From the NCBI GenBank assembly GCA_016795245.1, contig JAEUIA010000045.1, positions 1-64,000 on the forward strand: DNA of 64,000 nt, given 5' to 3'. This stretch comes from Planctomycetota bacterium (lineage in GTDB: Bacteria; Planctomycetota; UBA1135; GCA-002686595). The notes beneath the pieces are model-generated. The model did no database searches, was not told the origin of the DNA, and saw only the letters and a list, made by a program, of their open reading frames with translations. Below are positions 54,329 to 63,769 of the stretch, in pieces (the stretch's first letter is position 1; every line of letters starts with the position of its first letter). A program made the position numbers and the translations under genes.

Positions 54329-54541
54329 ATGAAGACCGACGAGATCCGCGGAAAGAACGACCACGAGCTCAACTTCGAGCTCGACAAGGCGAAGGCCGAG
54401 CTATTCGACCTGCGCTTCAAGTCCAAGACGCAGAGCCTGCCCAACCCGCAGAAGATCCGCTCGCTGCGGCGCGAGATCGCAACCATCCATACGATCGTGC
54501 ACGAACGCAAGACCGGCGTGCGCGGCCAGGAACCCCGCTAG
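54329..54541 (+). CDS. rpmC: 50S ribosomal protein L29
   Basis: The 70-aa two-helix L29 has MKTDEIRGKNDHELNFELDK and FDLRFKSKTQSLPNPQKIRS. It lies 5 bp before rpsQ. Confidence 0.95.
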   Translation: MKTDEIRGKNDHELNFELDKAKAELFDLRFKSKTQSLPNPQKIRSLRREIATIHTIVHERKTGVRGQEPR

Positions 54542-54546
54542 AAGTC

Positions 54547-54858
54547 ATGACCGCAACTCAAGAAAACCGCAACGCGCGTCGTGTCCTCGAGGGCACGGTG
54601 ACCAGCACGAAGATGGTGAAGACCATCACGGTCGAGGTCGAGCGCACGTACAAGCACGCGAAGTACGGCAAGTTCGTCCGCAAGGCGAAGAAGTACCACG
54701 CTCACGACGAGAAGGGCGAGGCCCAGCTCGGTGACCGCGTCGAAGTCGTCGCGTGCAGGCCGTACTCGAAGACCAAGCGCTGGCGCCTGGTGCGCATCGT
54801 CGAGAAATCACGTCTCGTCGATTCGACCGACTTCAGCATCGAAGGGGGTGTCTCTTGA
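54547..54858 (+). CDS. rpsQ: 30S ribosomal protein S17
   Basis: This 103-aa OB-fold protein has [36 protein letters not shown] and [20 protein letters not shown]. Its TGA overlaps the TTG start of rplN. Confidence 0.96.
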   Translation: MTATQENRNARRVLEGTVTSTKMVKTITVEVERTYKHAKYGKFVRKAKKYHAHDEKGEAQLGDRVEVVACRPYSKTKRWRLVRIVEKSRLVDSTDFSIEGGVS

Positions 54859-55223
54859 TCCAGATGCAGACCTTCCTCGACGTGGCCGACAACACGGGCG
54901 CCAAGCTCGTGCAGTGCATCAAGGTCCTGGGCGGTACGCACCGCCGCACGGCCGGCCTGGGCGACGTCATCGTCGTCTCGGTCAAGAAGGCCCTGCCCGG
55001 TTCCGAACTCAAGGCCGGCGCCGTCGCCAAGGGCGTGATCGTGCGCGTCAAGAAGAACACCCGTCGCTCGGACGGTTCCTACGTGCGCTTCGACCAGAAC
55101 GCGCTCGTGTTCCTCGACGCCGACAACAATCCGAAGGGCACGCGCATCTTCGGCGCCGTCGCGCGCGAGCTGCGCGACAAGAACTTCATGAAGATCATTT
55201 CGCTCGCCCAGGAGGTGGTGTGA
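54855..55223 (+). CDS. rplN: 50S ribosomal protein L14
   Basis: This 122-aa L14 uses a TTG start (54855) overlapping rpsQ (TTGA), giving the standard N-terminus [36 protein letters not shown] and the C-terminal NFMKIISLA fit the family. GGGGG precedes the start. Confidence 0.95.
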   Translation: MIQMQTFLDVADNTGAKLVQCIKVLGGTHRRTAGLGDVIVVSVKKALPGSELKAGAVAKGVIVRVKKNTRRSDGSYVRFDQNALVFLDADNNPKGTRIFGAVARELRDKNFMKIISLAQEVV

Positions 55224-55501
55224 TGAAGATCCGCGCTGGAGACAACGTCGTCGTCATCGCCGGCAACGACAAGGGCAAGACCGGTACCGTCAAGACCGTC
55301 GTCCGCGAGAAGGGCCGCGTCGTCATCGAGGGCGTGAACCTGCGCTGGAAGCACAAGAAGCCCAGCCAGAAAAACCCCAAGGGCGAGCGCGTCCAGGTCG
55401 AGGTGGGGATCCACGCCAGCAACGTCATGCACGTGGACGCGAAGTCGGGCAAGGGTACGCGCCGTGAACCGGCTCGCGCTCACTCGAGCGACAAGAAGTA
55501 A
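55223..55501 (+). CDS. rplX: 50S ribosomal protein L24
   Basis: This 92-aa L24 has the KOW motif GDNVVVIAGNDKGKTGTVKT and VEGVNLRWKHKKPSQ-like VIEGVNLRWKHKKPSQKNP. The ATG shares one base with the rplN stop (TGATG). Confidence 0.96.
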   Translation: MKIRAGDNVVVIAGNDKGKTGTVKTVVREKGRVVIEGVNLRWKHKKPSQKNPKGERVQVEVGIHASNVMHVDAKSGKGTRREPARAHSSDKK

Positions 55502-55547
55502 CGGCACACGGCAAGTTCAGCACACGACACGCACAGACTGATTCCAC

Positions 55548-56117
55548 ATGGCACGTCTCAAAGACAAGTACAACTCGGAAGTGAAGGCTCGCCTCAAGGA
55601 GCGCTTCAAGATCGAAAACGACATGGCCGTCCCGCGCCTCACGAAGATCGTGATCAACATGGGCGTGTCCGGTGCCGTCGAGAACAAGAGCCGCGTCGAC
55701 ACGGCCGCGAAGGAGCTCGCGGTCATCACCGGCCAGCGCCCGACCGTGCGCCTGTCGAAGAAGGCCATCTCGGGCTTCAAGCTGCGCGAGAACATGCCGA
55801 TCGCGTGCGCCGTCACTCTGCGCGAGAGCCGCATGTGGGAGTTCGCCGACCGCCTGATCTCGGTCGTCCTCCCGCGTATCCGCGACTTCCGCGGCGTGAA
55901 GGACAAGCTCGACGGCCGCGGCAACTACACGATGGGCCTCTCCGAGCAGAGCGTCTTCCCCGAAGTCGACTTCGACAAGATCGAGTTCACACAGGGCATG
56001 GACATCACGTTCGTGACCACCGCGCCGAACGACGAGCAGGGCTACGCGCTGCTCAAGGAACTCGGCATGCCCTTCCAAGTCCGCGAAGCCAAGACGCCTA
56101 AGTCCAAGGCCTCCTGA
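55548..56117 (+). CDS. rplE: 50S ribosomal protein L5
   Basis: This 189-aa L5 binds 5S rRNA. It has MAVPRLTKIVINMGVSGAV, ITGQRPTVRLSKKAISGFKL, RIRDFRGVKDKLDGRGNYTM and GMDITFVTTA. Confidence 0.98.
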   Translation: MARLKDKYNSEVKARLKERFKIENDMAVPRLTKIVINMGVSGAVENKSRVDTAAKELAVITGQRPTVRLSKKAISGFKLRENMPIACAVTLRESRMWEFADRLISVVLPRIRDFRGVKDKLDGRGNYTMGLSEQSVFPEVDFDKIEFTQGMDITFVTTAPNDEQGYALLKELGMPFQVREAKTPKSKAS

Positions 56118-56176
56118 TCCGTCTCGAGACGAGCGCCACCCAGCACAACTGAATCCCACGAGAAGCGAACCGACCA

Positions 56177-56362
56177 ATGGCCAAGACAACCTGGATCATC
56201 AAGCAGCAGAAGAAGCCGAAGTTCAAGACGCGCGGCTACACGCGCTGCACCATGTGCGGGCGTGCACGCGCCGTCTATCAGAAGTTCGGTATCTGCCGCA
56301 TCTGCCTGCGCATGCTCGCCCACAAGGGCGAGATCCCGGGCATGCGCAAGGCCTCGTGGTGA
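56177..56362 (+). CDS. rpsN: 30S ribosomal protein S14, zinc-binding form
   Basis: This 61-aa short S14 has Cys24-x2-Cys27 and Cys40-x2-Cys43 ([20 protein letters not shown]), the zinc ribbon of the C+ type, and ends [15 protein letters not shown]. Confidence 0.97.
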   Translation: MAKTTWIIKQQKKPKFKTRGYTRCTMCGRARAVYQKFGICRICLRMLAHKGEIPGMRKASW

Positions 56363-56391
56363 TCAGCGAGAGATAGAAGGACCACACAGCC

Positions 56392-56787
56392 ATGATGACT
56401 GATCCGATCGCAGACATGTTCACGCGCATTCGCAACGCGAATACGAAGCGCAAGAAGACCGTCACGATGCCCGCTTCGCTCCTGAAGTTCGGCATCGCGA
56501 AGGTCCTGAAGGAAGAGGGCTACATCGCCGACTGCGCCGTCGTCGAGGCCAAGCCCGTCAGCAACCTCGTGCTCACCATGAAGTACGGCGAGTACGGCGA
56601 GCACGTCATCACGTCGATCGAGCGCATCAGCAAGCCCGGCCGCCGCGTGTACACCAAGTCCACTGAGATCAAGCCCGTCCTGCGCGGCATGGGCATCCAA
56701 GTGATCTCCACGCCGAAGGGCGTGCTCTCCGACCGCGGCGCCCGCCAGGCGAAGCTCGGCGGCGAAATACTGGGGAAGGTCTCCTGA
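56392..56787 (+). CDS. rpsH: 30S ribosomal protein S8
   Basis: This 131-aa S8 has MTDPIADMFTRIRNANTKRK, SKPGRRVYTKSTEIKPVLRG and the C-terminal ISTPKGVLSDRGARQAKLGG. In E. coli S8 autoregulates the spc operon. It lies 1 bp from rplF. Confidence 0.98.
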   Translation: MMTDPIADMFTRIRNANTKRKKTVTMPASLLKFGIAKVLKEEGYIADCAVVEAKPVSNLVLTMKYGEYGEHVITSIERISKPGRRVYTKSTEIKPVLRGMGIQVISTPKGVLSDRGARQAKLGGEILGKVS

Positions 56788-56788
56788 A

Positions 56789-57337
56789 ATGTCCCGCATC
56801 GGCAAACAACCCGTCACGATTCCCTCCGGCGTCACGATCGCGAAGGACGCGACGCGCAACGTCGTCGTCAAGGGTCCGAAGGGCGAGCTGAAGCTCGGCC
56901 TGCGCCCCGAAGTCGACGTCGCCGTCGAGTCCGGCAAGGTGCAGGTCAAGGTCGTCGGCAACCCGGGTCTGCGCACGACGCGTGCCTACTTCGGCATGAC
57001 GCGCGCGCTCATCCAGAACATGGTCGTCGGCGTGACCAAGGGCTTCGAAAAGAAGCTCGAGATCCAAGGCGTCGGTTGGAACGCGGCCGTGCAGGGCCAG
57101 AAGATCTCGCTCAACATCGGCTTCAACAAGCCGGTCGCGATCGACATCCCGAAGGGCATCACCGTCGTCACCTCCGACCCGACGAACATCAGCATCACCG
57201 GCGCGGACAAGCAGGCCGTCGGCCACCTGGCCGCGACGATTCGCAAGCGCCGCCCGCCGGAGCCCTACAAGGGCAAAGGTATCCGCTACAAGGACGAAGT
57301 CGTACGGCGCAAGGCCGGCAAGAGCTTCGGCAGCTGA
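56789..57337 (+). CDS. rplF: 50S ribosomal protein L6
   Basis: This 182-aa L6 has SRIGKQPVTIPSGVTI, the two-domain duplication, and the L6 signature PEPYKGKGIRYKDEVVRRKAGK. Confidence 0.98.
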   Translation: MSRIGKQPVTIPSGVTIAKDATRNVVVKGPKGELKLGLRPEVDVAVESGKVQVKVVGNPGLRTTRAYFGMTRALIQNMVVGVTKGFEKKLEIQGVGWNAAVQGQKISLNIGFNKPVAIDIPKGITVVTSDPTNISITGADKQAVGHLAATIRKRRPPEPYKGKGIRYKDEVVRRKAGKSFGS

Positions 57338-57363
57338 GGCTCTAGAGCAAACGGAGTTCGATC

Positions 57364-57732
57364 ATGAAGGCCACACTCGTCAAACAGAATCGTCGCACGC
57401 GTCGCGCGCTCTCGGTGCGCTCGCACATTCGCCAAACGACAACGCTTCCGCGTCTGTCGGTTTCGCGTTCGAGCAAGCACATCGCGGCGCAGATCATCGA
57501 CGACTCGAAGGGCGCGACGCTCGCCCACGTCACCACCACGTCCAAGAAGCTCACGAGCGCGCTCGGGGGCAAGACCAAGACCGAACGCGCCAAGGTCATC
57601 GGCGCCGAGATCGCGAAGCTGGCGAAGGAGAAGGGGATCGAGACCGTCGTGTTCGATCGCGGCTTCACTCGCTACCACGGTCGCGTCAAGGCGCTCGCCG
57701 AGGCGGCCCGCGCAGGCGGCCTCAAGTTCTGA
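57364..57732 (+). CDS. rplR: 50S ribosomal protein L18
   Basis: This 122-aa 5S-binding L18 has RLSVSRSSKHIAAQIIDDSK and the C-terminal VVFDRGFTRYHGRVKALAEA and ARAGGLKF. Confidence 0.97.
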   Translation: MKATLVKQNRRTRRALSVRSHIRQTTTLPRLSVSRSSKHIAAQIIDDSKGATLAHVTTTSKKLTSALGGKTKTERAKVIGAEIAKLAKEKGIETVVFDRGFTRYHGRVKALAEAARAGGLKF

Positions 57733-57760
57733 TTCACCGCTCACGGAAGACACGCAACAC

Positions 57761-58288
57761 ATGAAACCCCGCATTCGTTTCCTCGACGGCATGGAAGTCG
57801 AGGACATCCAAGGTCTCGCCGAGGCCCTCGTGAAGGTGAACCGTTCCGCCGCCGTCGTGAAGGGCGGACGTCGCTTCTCGTTCTCGGCTCTGTCGGTGTC
57901 GGGCAACAAGTCCGGCGTCGTCGGCTACGGCTTCGGCAAGGCACGTCAAGTCCCCAACGCGATCGAGAAGGCCGCGCGCGACGGACGCAAGCACCTCATG
58001 CGCGTCCCGCTCACGCGGCACGGCACGATCCCGCACGAAGTCGAAGGCTTCTACTGCAGCGCGATGGTGCGCATCCTGCCCGCTTCGCCCGGTACCGGCA
58101 TCATCGCGTGCCCCTCGGTGCGCGCGGTGTGCGAGATGGCGGGGATCAAGGACATCCTCACGAAGTCCTACGGTTCCACGAACCCGATCAACCTGATCAA
58201 GGCCACGCTGCACGCGCTGTCGCAACTGCGCACGGTCGAGCAAGTCGCAACGCTGCGCGGCGTCGAACTCGGAATGGGAGGCCGCTGA
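57761..58288 (+). CDS. rpsE: 30S ribosomal protein S5
   Basis: This 175-aa S5 has the double-stranded RNA-binding fold VNRSAAVVKGGRRFSFSALS and GNKSGVVGYGFGKARQVPNA, then LPASPGTGIIACPSVRAVCE. rplO follows after 1 bp; the rpmD gene expected between them is absent. Confidence 0.98.
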   Translation: MKPRIRFLDGMEVEDIQGLAEALVKVNRSAAVVKGGRRFSFSALSVSGNKSGVVGYGFGKARQVPNAIEKAARDGRKHLMRVPLTRHGTIPHEVEGFYCSAMVRILPASPGTGIIACPSVRAVCEMAGIKDILTKSYGSTNPINLIKATLHALSQLRTVEQVATLRGVELGMGGR

Positions 58289-58289
58289 A

Positions 58290-58769
58290 ATGACTCTGAA
58301 CCTCAAGATCGTCACCTCGCTCGGTGGGCGTTACCCCGATCGCCGCCGCATCGGCCGCGGCGTCGGTAGCGGACTCGGCAAGACCTCCGGTCGCGGACAC
58401 AAGGGCTGGGGCCAGCGCTCCGGCACGAGCCGCCGTCCCGGTTACGAAGGCGGTCAGATGCCGATCTACCGCCGCGTTCCGAAGCGCGGCTTCACGAACG
58501 CGCGCTTCCGCACCGACTACACCGTGATCAACGTCGAGACCCTCAACGGTTTCGAGGCCGGTTCGACCGTCGATCTGGACGCAGTGCTGAGCCGCGGCCT
58601 GACCAGCAAGGTCTCGCCGCTCTTCAAGGTGCTCGGCGACGGCAAGCTCGAAAAGAAGCTCACCGTGCGCGCACAGAAGTTCACCAAGTCCGCCCTCGAG
58701 AAGATCGCCGCCGCCGGCGGAAAAGCCGTCGTGCTCGATCTCCAAGGTCGCGAAGTCCCGGCCGCCTGA
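58290..58769 (+). CDS. rplO: 50S ribosomal protein L15
   Basis: This 159-aa L15 has the Gly/Arg-rich N-terminal arm GRGVGSGLGKTSGRGHKGWG and FEGGQMPIYRR-like YEGGQMPIYRRVPKRGF. The start is ATG 58290, directly after rpsE. Confidence 0.97.
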   Translation: MTLNLKIVTSLGGRYPDRRRIGRGVGSGLGKTSGRGHKGWGQRSGTSRRPGYEGGQMPIYRRVPKRGFTNARFRTDYTVINVETLNGFEAGSTVDLDAVLSRGLTSKVSPLFKVLGDGKLEKKLTVRAQKFTKSALEKIAAAGGKAVVLDLQGREVPAA

Positions 58770-58795
58770 GCCCGGCTCCATCCCCACAGAACCTC

Positions 58796-60124
58796 GTGCA
58801 GAACTCCTTCTTCCAGCTCTTCAAGGTCCCCGAGACCCGGCGCCGCATCTTCAACACGTTGGGGTTGCTGCTCGTGTATCGCTTGGGGTTCCAGATCCCG
58901 ATCCCCGGGATGAGCCCCGACTTCCTGTTGTCGCAGAAGGATCAGGGCTCGTTCTTCGGCCTGATGAGCACGTTCTCGGGCGGCGCGATCGGCGACACGA
59001 ACTTGTTCGCGCTCGGGATCATGCCCTACATCTCGGCGTCGATCATTTTCTCGATGCTGACGAAGGTCTCGCCCGCGATGGAAGCCATCCAGAAGGAAGG
59101 CGCTGCCGGGCAGAAGAAGATCAATCAGTGGACCCGCATCGCGGTCGTTCCGATCGCGCTCATCCAGGGTCTCTTCATCTTCACCGGCGTGTTCATGAAG
59201 GACGTGCAGATGATCGCGCCGGAGATGCGCGACAGCACCTTCACGCTGGGCTTGATGGTCGTCCTGTCGCTCCTGGCGGGAGCCCTGTTCGTGATGTGGG
59301 TCGGCGAGTTGATCACCGAGTTCGGCGTCGGCAACGGCGCCTCGTTGATCATCATGGCGGGCATCATCGCCCGGATTCCGATCGCGATGTACCAGGTCTA
59401 TTCGGGCGACACGCAGGACTTCTGGCAGACGCTCTTGATGCTGGCGGCGATCTGGGTCGTCACGGTCATGGTGGTCGTGTTCATCCACAAGGGCACACGC
59501 CGCATCCCCATCCAGTACGCGCGCCTCGTGCGCGGTCCGCAGGGCCAGATGGCGACGAACCGCCACTTCCTGCCGCTCAAGGTCAACATGGCCGGCGTCA
59601 TGCCGATCATCTTCGCCTCGGTGCTCTTCATCGTCCCGGCCCTGGTCTTCAAGTGGTTCGACTGGTCGACGATGGAAGACGTGTTCAACACCCCGACGGG
59701 CTTCGTGCACGTCACGCTGTACGTCAGCCTGGTGTTCTTCTTCTGCTTCTTCTGGAACCGCCTGATGTTCCAGCCGAACGACATCGCGAATAACCTGCGC
59801 GAGCACGGCTCGTTCGTGCCCGGGATCCGTCCCGGACAGAAGACGGCCGAGTTCCTTTCCAACGTACTCACGCGCATCACGCTGGCCGGCGCCGCCTTCC
59901 TGGCGTTGATCGCGATCGCTCCGGCGTTCGTGACGCAGGGGACCGCCTTGCCGGCCGACATGCGCTACTTCCTCGGCGGCACCTCGGTGCTGATCGTCGT
60001 GGGCGTCGCCCTCGATCTGGTCGATCGCTTGAACGCGCAACTCGTCATGCGCAACTACGAAGGCTTCATGAAGAGCGGCTCCGGTCCCGGCTGGACGCGC
60101 GGCGGGAGGGGCGAGTCCTCGTGA
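58796..60124 (+). CDS. secY: Preprotein translocase subunit SecY
   Basis: This 442-aa protein-conducting channel subunit has ten TM segments. It shows [61 protein letters not shown] and the C-terminal [20 protein letters not shown]. The start is GTG 58796. It overlaps adk by 4 bp (GTGA). It works with SecE (30246) and SecDF (6274) in this window. Confidence 0.98.
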   Translation: MQNSFFQLFKVPETRRRIFNTLGLLLVYRLGFQIPIPGMSPDFLLSQKDQGSFFGLMSTFSGGAIGDTNLFALGIMPYISASIIFSMLTKVSPAMEAIQKEGAAGQKKINQWTRIAVVPIALIQGLFIFTGVFMKDVQMIAPEMRDSTFTLGLMVVLSLLAGALFVMWVGELITEFGVGNGASLIIMAGIIARIPIAMYQVYSGDTQDFWQTLLMLAAIWVVTVMVVVFIHKGTRRIPIQYARLVRGPQGQMATNRHFLPLKVNMAGVMPIIFASVLFIVPALVFKWFDWSTMEDVFNTPTGFVHVTLYVSLVFFFCFFWNRLMFQPNDIANNLREHGSFVPGIRPGQKTAEFLSNVLTRITLAGAAFLALIAIAPAFVTQGTALPADMRYFLGGTSVLIVVGVALDLVDRLNAQLVMRNYEGFMKSGSGPGWTRGGRGESS

Positions 60125-60783
60125 ACGCGCGGGTCATCATCCTGTTCGGCGCTCCCGGTGGAGGGAAGGGCACCCAGGCAACTCGGCTCTCGGCCGAGCT
60201 GAAGCTCCCGCACGTCTCGACCGGCGATCTGTTCCGCGAGAATCTGGCCCAGGGCACGGCGCTGGGCTTGCGCGCGAAGTCGTTCATGGAGTCAGGCAAG
60301 CTCGTTCCCGACGACGTCGTGCTCGACATGCTGTTCGATCGCGTGGCGCGCCCCGACTGCAAGCAGGGCTACCTGCTCGACGGTTTCCCGCGCACCCTGC
60401 CGCAAGCGGCGGCACTCGATGCGCGCCTCGCGGCCGCGAAGGCCAGCGTCCAAGTCATCCACCTCAAGGTGCCCGAGAGTGTTCTCGTCGAACGCCTCGT
60501 CGGGCGTCGCACCTGCAAGCAGTGCGGCAACATCCACCACGTCAAGTTCTCGGCGCCGAAGGCGGCCGGACGTTGCGACAAGTGCAACGGAGAACTCGAG
60601 CAGCGGCGCGACGATTCGCCCGACGTCGTGACGAAGCGCCTCGCGACCTACCGCGCCGAGACGCAGCCGCTCGAAGGCCACTACAAGCAGGCCGGCATCC
60701 TCCACGAAGTGGACGGCAATCGCCCGGCCGACGAAGTCTTCAAGGCCCTGAAGCAGATCGCCACGGGAGTGGAGGTGCGCTGA
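60121..60783 (+). CDS. adk: Adenylate kinase, zinc-LID type
   Basis: This enzyme interconverts 2 ADP with ATP and AMP. The 220-aa product has P-loop [12 protein letters not shown] (9-20), the AMP-site segment [13 protein letters not shown], and [12 protein letters not shown]. The long LID holds four Cys (CKQC ... CDKC, about 131-155), as in zinc-binding Adks. GTG start overlaps secY; the next gene is infA, and the map gene often found here is missing. Confidence 0.97.
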   Translation: MNARVIILFGAPGGGKGTQATRLSAELKLPHVSTGDLFRENLAQGTALGLRAKSFMESGKLVPDDVVLDMLFDRVARPDCKQGYLLDGFPRTLPQAAALDARLAAAKASVQVIHLKVPESVLVERLVGRRTCKQCGNIHHVKFSAPKAAGRCDKCNGELEQRRDDSPDVVTKRLATYRAETQPLEGHYKQAGILHEVDGNRPADEVFKALKQIATGVEVR

Positions 60784-61022
60784 TGGCCAAGGAAGAACCC
60801 ATCACGGTCGAAGCCATGGTCACCGAGGCGTTGCCGAATGCGCGCTTCCGCGCGAAACTGGAGTCCGGCCACGAGATCCTGGCGCACGTCAGCGGAAAGA
60901 TGCGCATGCACTACATCCGCATCCTGCCGGGAGACAAGATCACCGTCGAAATGTCGCCCTACGACCTGACCAAGGGGCGCATCGTCTGCCGTGGCGAACG
61001 GCGAAAGAGAGTCGATTCATGA
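60783..61022 (+). CDS. infA: Translation initiation factor IF-1
   Basis: This 79-aa OB-fold factor [20 protein letters not shown] has [38 protein letters not shown] and VCRGER (usually ITYR). ATG shares one base with the adk stop (TGATG); its stop overlaps rpmJ. Confidence 0.97.
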   Translation: MAKEEPITVEAMVTEALPNARFRAKLESGHEILAHVSGKMRMHYIRILPGDKITVEMSPYDLTKGRIVCRGERRKRVDS

Positions 61023-61135
61023 AAGTCCGAAGCAGCGTTCGTCGCATGTGCGTGAACTGCAAGATCATCCGACGTCGCGGTACGGTCCGAGTCATCTGCT
61101 CGGATCCGCGCCACAAGCAGCGTCAGGGTCGCTAG
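61019..61135 (+). CDS. rpmJ: 50S ribosomal protein L36 (zinc form)
   Basis: This 38-aa protein [20 protein letters not shown]... ends [12 protein letters not shown]. Cys11, Cys14, Cys27 and His32 form the zinc site. ATG overlaps the infA stop (ATGA). Confidence 0.97.
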   Translation: MKVRSSVRRMCVNCKIIRRRGTVRVICSDPRHKQRQGR

Positions 61136-61179
61136 AGCGACCCCATCCCAGCGAAAGCCCAGAGACGGAGCCCTAAGAA

Positions 61180-61563
61180 ATGCCGCGTGTCATTGGAGTC
61201 GACATCCCCCCGAACAAGCGCCTCGAGATCGCGCTGACCTACATCTATGGTGTGGGCAACACCACGGCGCGCCAGGTGTGCGACGCGTTGAAGCTCGACC
61301 GTGGCATCAAGGCGCGCGATCTGACGGAAGAGCAGGTCGCCAACCTCGCCAACTACCTGCAGAAGGAGTACCCGGTCGAGGGCACGCTCCGTCGTCAGAT
61401 CGCAGCCGCGATCGGGCGTCTGCGCGACATCAGCTGCTACCGCGGGATGCGTCACCGTCGTGGTCTGCCCGTTCGGGGTCAGCGCACGCGCACCAACTCG
61501 CGCACACGCAAGGGTCCGCGCAAGACGGTCGCCGGCAAGAAGTCCGTGAAGGGAATGAAGTAA
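61180..61563 (+). CDS. rpsM: 30S ribosomal protein S13
   Basis: This 127-aa S13 has [40 protein letters not shown] and [15 protein letters not shown]. It starts the alpha-operon part. Confidence 0.98.
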   Translation: MPRVIGVDIPPNKRLEIALTYIYGVGNTTARQVCDALKLDRGIKARDLTEEQVANLANYLQKEYPVEGTLRRQIAAAIGRLRDISCYRGMRHRRGLPVRGQRTRTNSRTRKGPRKTVAGKKSVKGMK

Positions 61564-61564
61564 T

Positions 61565-61945
61565 ATGGGCAAGGCCGTCAAGAAGAAGCTCAAGAAGATC
61601 AGCTCGAAGGGCGTCGTCCACGTGAAGGCGAGCTTCAACAACACGCTGGTCACCGTCACGTCGACGAACGGCGAGGTGGTCTCGACCGGTTCCGCCGGTC
61701 AGGTCGGATTCAAGGGCACGCGCAAGAGCACGCCCTTCGGCGCTCAGCGCGCCGCCGAAAAAGCCGCCGCCACTGCGATGCGCATGGGCGTGCGCGAAGT
61801 CGAAGTCCGCGTGAAGGGCGCCGGATCGGGCCGCGAGTCCGCCGTGCGCGCTCTGGCCAACTCCGGCCTGCGCGTCATCTCGATCGAAGACGTCACACCG
61901 CTCCCGCACAACGGCTGCCGCGCTCGCAAGCGCCGCCGCGTCTAA
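61565..61945 (+). CDS. rpsK: 30S ribosomal protein S11
   Basis: This 126-aa S11 has [29 protein letters not shown] [15 protein letters not shown] and [18 protein letters not shown]. It lies 1 bp after rpsM. Confidence 0.98.
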   Translation: MGKAVKKKLKKISSKGVVHVKASFNNTLVTVTSTNGEVVSTGSAGQVGFKGTRKSTPFGAQRAAEKAAATAMRMGVREVEVRVKGAGSGRESAVRALANSGLRVISIEDVTPLPHNGCRARKRRRV

Positions 61946-61969
61946 GCACAAGGCCAGGAAACCAGAACC

Positions 61970-62596
61970 ATGTCTCGTATCACCGATCACAAGTGCAAGC
62001 TCTGCCGCCGCGAAGGCATGAAGCTTTTCCTCAAAGGACAGCGTTGCTTCACCGAGAAGTGCGCCGTTTCACGCCGCGACTATCCGCCGGGTGTGCACGC
62101 TCAGAAGCGCGCCAAGGTCACCGAATACGGTGTCCGCTTGCGTGAGAAGCAGAAGCTGAAGCGCATCTACGGCGTCGGCGAGAAGCAGTTCAAGCTGTAC
62201 TTCAAGGAAGCCGTGCGCCTCAGCGGCAACACGGGCGAGAACTTGATGGTGCTGCTCGAGCGTCGCCTCGACAACGTCGTCGTCTCGAGCGGGCTGGCGC
62301 TGTCGCGCAATCACGCACGTCAGATGATCAACCACGGCCACTTCCGCGTGAACACGAAGAAGGTCGACATCTGCTCGTACCAACTGCGTCCGGGCGACGT
62401 GATCCAGCCGGGCACGGCCGAGAACACGCGCAAGATGGTCTCGGAGGCCGTCGAAGTGAACAAGAGCCAGCCGGTTCCGGCGTGGATCGAAGTCACCGGC
62501 GACACCTTGAGCTCGCGCGTCGTCGGCATCCCGCGCCGCGAAGACGTCCCGCACCCGATTCAGGAACAGCTCATCATCGAGCTTTGCTCGAAGTAG
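61970..62596 (+). CDS. rpsD: 30S ribosomal protein S4, zinc-binding form
   Basis: This 208-aa S4 has Cys9, Cys12, Cys26 and Cys31 (C+ zinc type), YPPGVHAQKRAKVTEYGVRL, RLDNVVVSSGLALSRNHARQ and the S4 RNA-binding domain. It is the primary 30S binder and often the alpha-operon autoregulator. Its last codons (ELCSK-stop) are duplicated just after the gene at 62602-62619. Confidence 0.98.
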   Translation: MSRITDHKCKLCRREGMKLFLKGQRCFTEKCAVSRRDYPPGVHAQKRAKVTEYGVRLREKQKLKRIYGVGEKQFKLYFKEAVRLSGNTGENLMVLLERRLDNVVVSSGLALSRNHARQMINHGHFRVNTKKVDICSYQLRPGDVIQPGTAENTRKMVSEAVEVNKSQPVPAWIEVTGDTLSSRVVGIPRREDVPHPIQEQLIIELCSK

Positions 62597-62761
62597 TCAC
62601 GGAGCTTTGCTCGAAGTAATCCCCTTCATCCTCGCCGCGCATGCAGATGAGCTGCCGGCCCCCGAACTAGACGCGGGGGTCTGACAGCTCGAAACAGCCG
62701 GCGAAGAAGTCCTCCCGCAAGAACCCCTAGGGAAACGTCTAGCCCCAAGGAACCCCACACC
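62597..62761 (+). promoter_or_regulatory. Structured leader before rpoA
   Basis: An 18-bp direct copy of the rpsD end (GAGCTTTGCTCGAAGTAA, 62602-62619) is followed by a two-part hairpin at 62649-62690. Outer stem GAGCTG/CAGCTC pairs around inner stem GGCCCCCG/CGGGGGTC, with a 9-nt loop. It is the largest gap in this part of the operon and has no T-tract. Confidence 0.6.
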
Positions 62762-63751
62762 ATGCGTATCCGTTGGCGTAATTTCGAGCTGCCCAGCAAG
62801 GTGCAGCCCGATGCCGAAACACTCACGAACACCTACGGCCGATTCATCATCGAGCCGTTCGAACGCGGCTTCGGTCACACGATCGGAAACGGCCTGCGTC
62901 GCGTGCTGCTCTCGTCGATCGAGGGCACCGCGCTCGCGAGCGTCAAGATCGAGGGCGCGAACCACGAGTTCGACGCGCTCGAGAGCGTCTACGAGGACGT
63001 GACCGACATCATCCTCAACTTGAAGCGCCTGCGCGTTCAGTACGAAGGTCAGCACGACCTCAAGTGCCGCATCCAGAAGACCGGCAAGGGCCCGGTCACC
63101 GGCGCCGACGTGATCCTCGAAGGGGATGCGAAGGTCGCCAACCCCGAGATGCACATCTGCACGCTGACGGCGAACCGCAGCATCAACATCGAGATGGTGG
63201 TGAAGCGCGGCCGCGGCTACGTGCCGGCCGAAGACAACACGAACGAGTACCAGCAGCTCGGGACGATTCCGGTCGACTCGATCTTCTCGCCCGTTCACCG
63301 CGTGCGCTACTCGATCGAAGCGACGCGCGTGGGCAAGCTCACGAACTACGACCGCCTGGTCCTCGAAGTCTGGACCGACGGCACCGTCACGCCGGAACTG
63401 GCGCTCGTCGAGTCCGCCAAGATCTACCGCAAGCACTTGAACCCCTTCGTGCTCTACAGCTCGAGCCGCGACGAGTTCCCGGTGATCGAGGATCCGACCA
63501 CGTCGGAGTTCAACCAGAAGAACCGCGAGACGTCGGAGCTGAACAAGCTCCTCTCGGCTCCGATCAGCGAACTCGAGTTGTCGGTGCGCGCGCGCAACTG
63601 CCTCGACGGTGCGAACCTCCAGACCCTGGGCGATCTCGTGTCCTTGAGCGAGAACGAAGTCATGAACCTGAAGAACCTCGGCAAGACCAGCCTGACCGAG
63701 ATCAAGAACAAGCTGACCGAGCGCGGATTGTCGCTCGGGATGTCGAGCTGA
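62762..63751 (+). CDS. rpoA: DNA-directed RNA polymerase alpha subunit
   Basis: This 329-aa alpha subunit has the N-terminal assembly domain (YGRFIIEPFERGFGHTIGNG, LRRVLLSSIEGTA) and the C-terminal domain ISELELSVRARNCLDGANLQ, NLKNLGKTSLTEIKNKL, which contacts UP elements and activators. Confidence 0.98.
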   Translation: MRIRWRNFELPSKVQPDAETLTNTYGRFIIEPFERGFGHTIGNGLRRVLLSSIEGTALASVKIEGANHEFDALESVYEDVTDIILNLKRLRVQYEGQHDLKCRIQKTGKGPVTGADVILEGDAKVANPEMHICTLTANRSINIEMVVKRGRGYVPAEDNTNEYQQLGTIPVDSIFSPVHRVRYSIEATRVGKLTNYDRLVLEVWTDGTVTPELALVESAKIYRKHLNPFVLYSSSRDEFPVIEDPTTSEFNQKNRETSELNKLLSAPISELELSVRARNCLDGANLQTLGDLVSLSENEVMNLKNLGKTSLTEIKNKLTERGLSLGMSS

Positions 63752-63769
63752 GAGACACACGAGGAAGCC

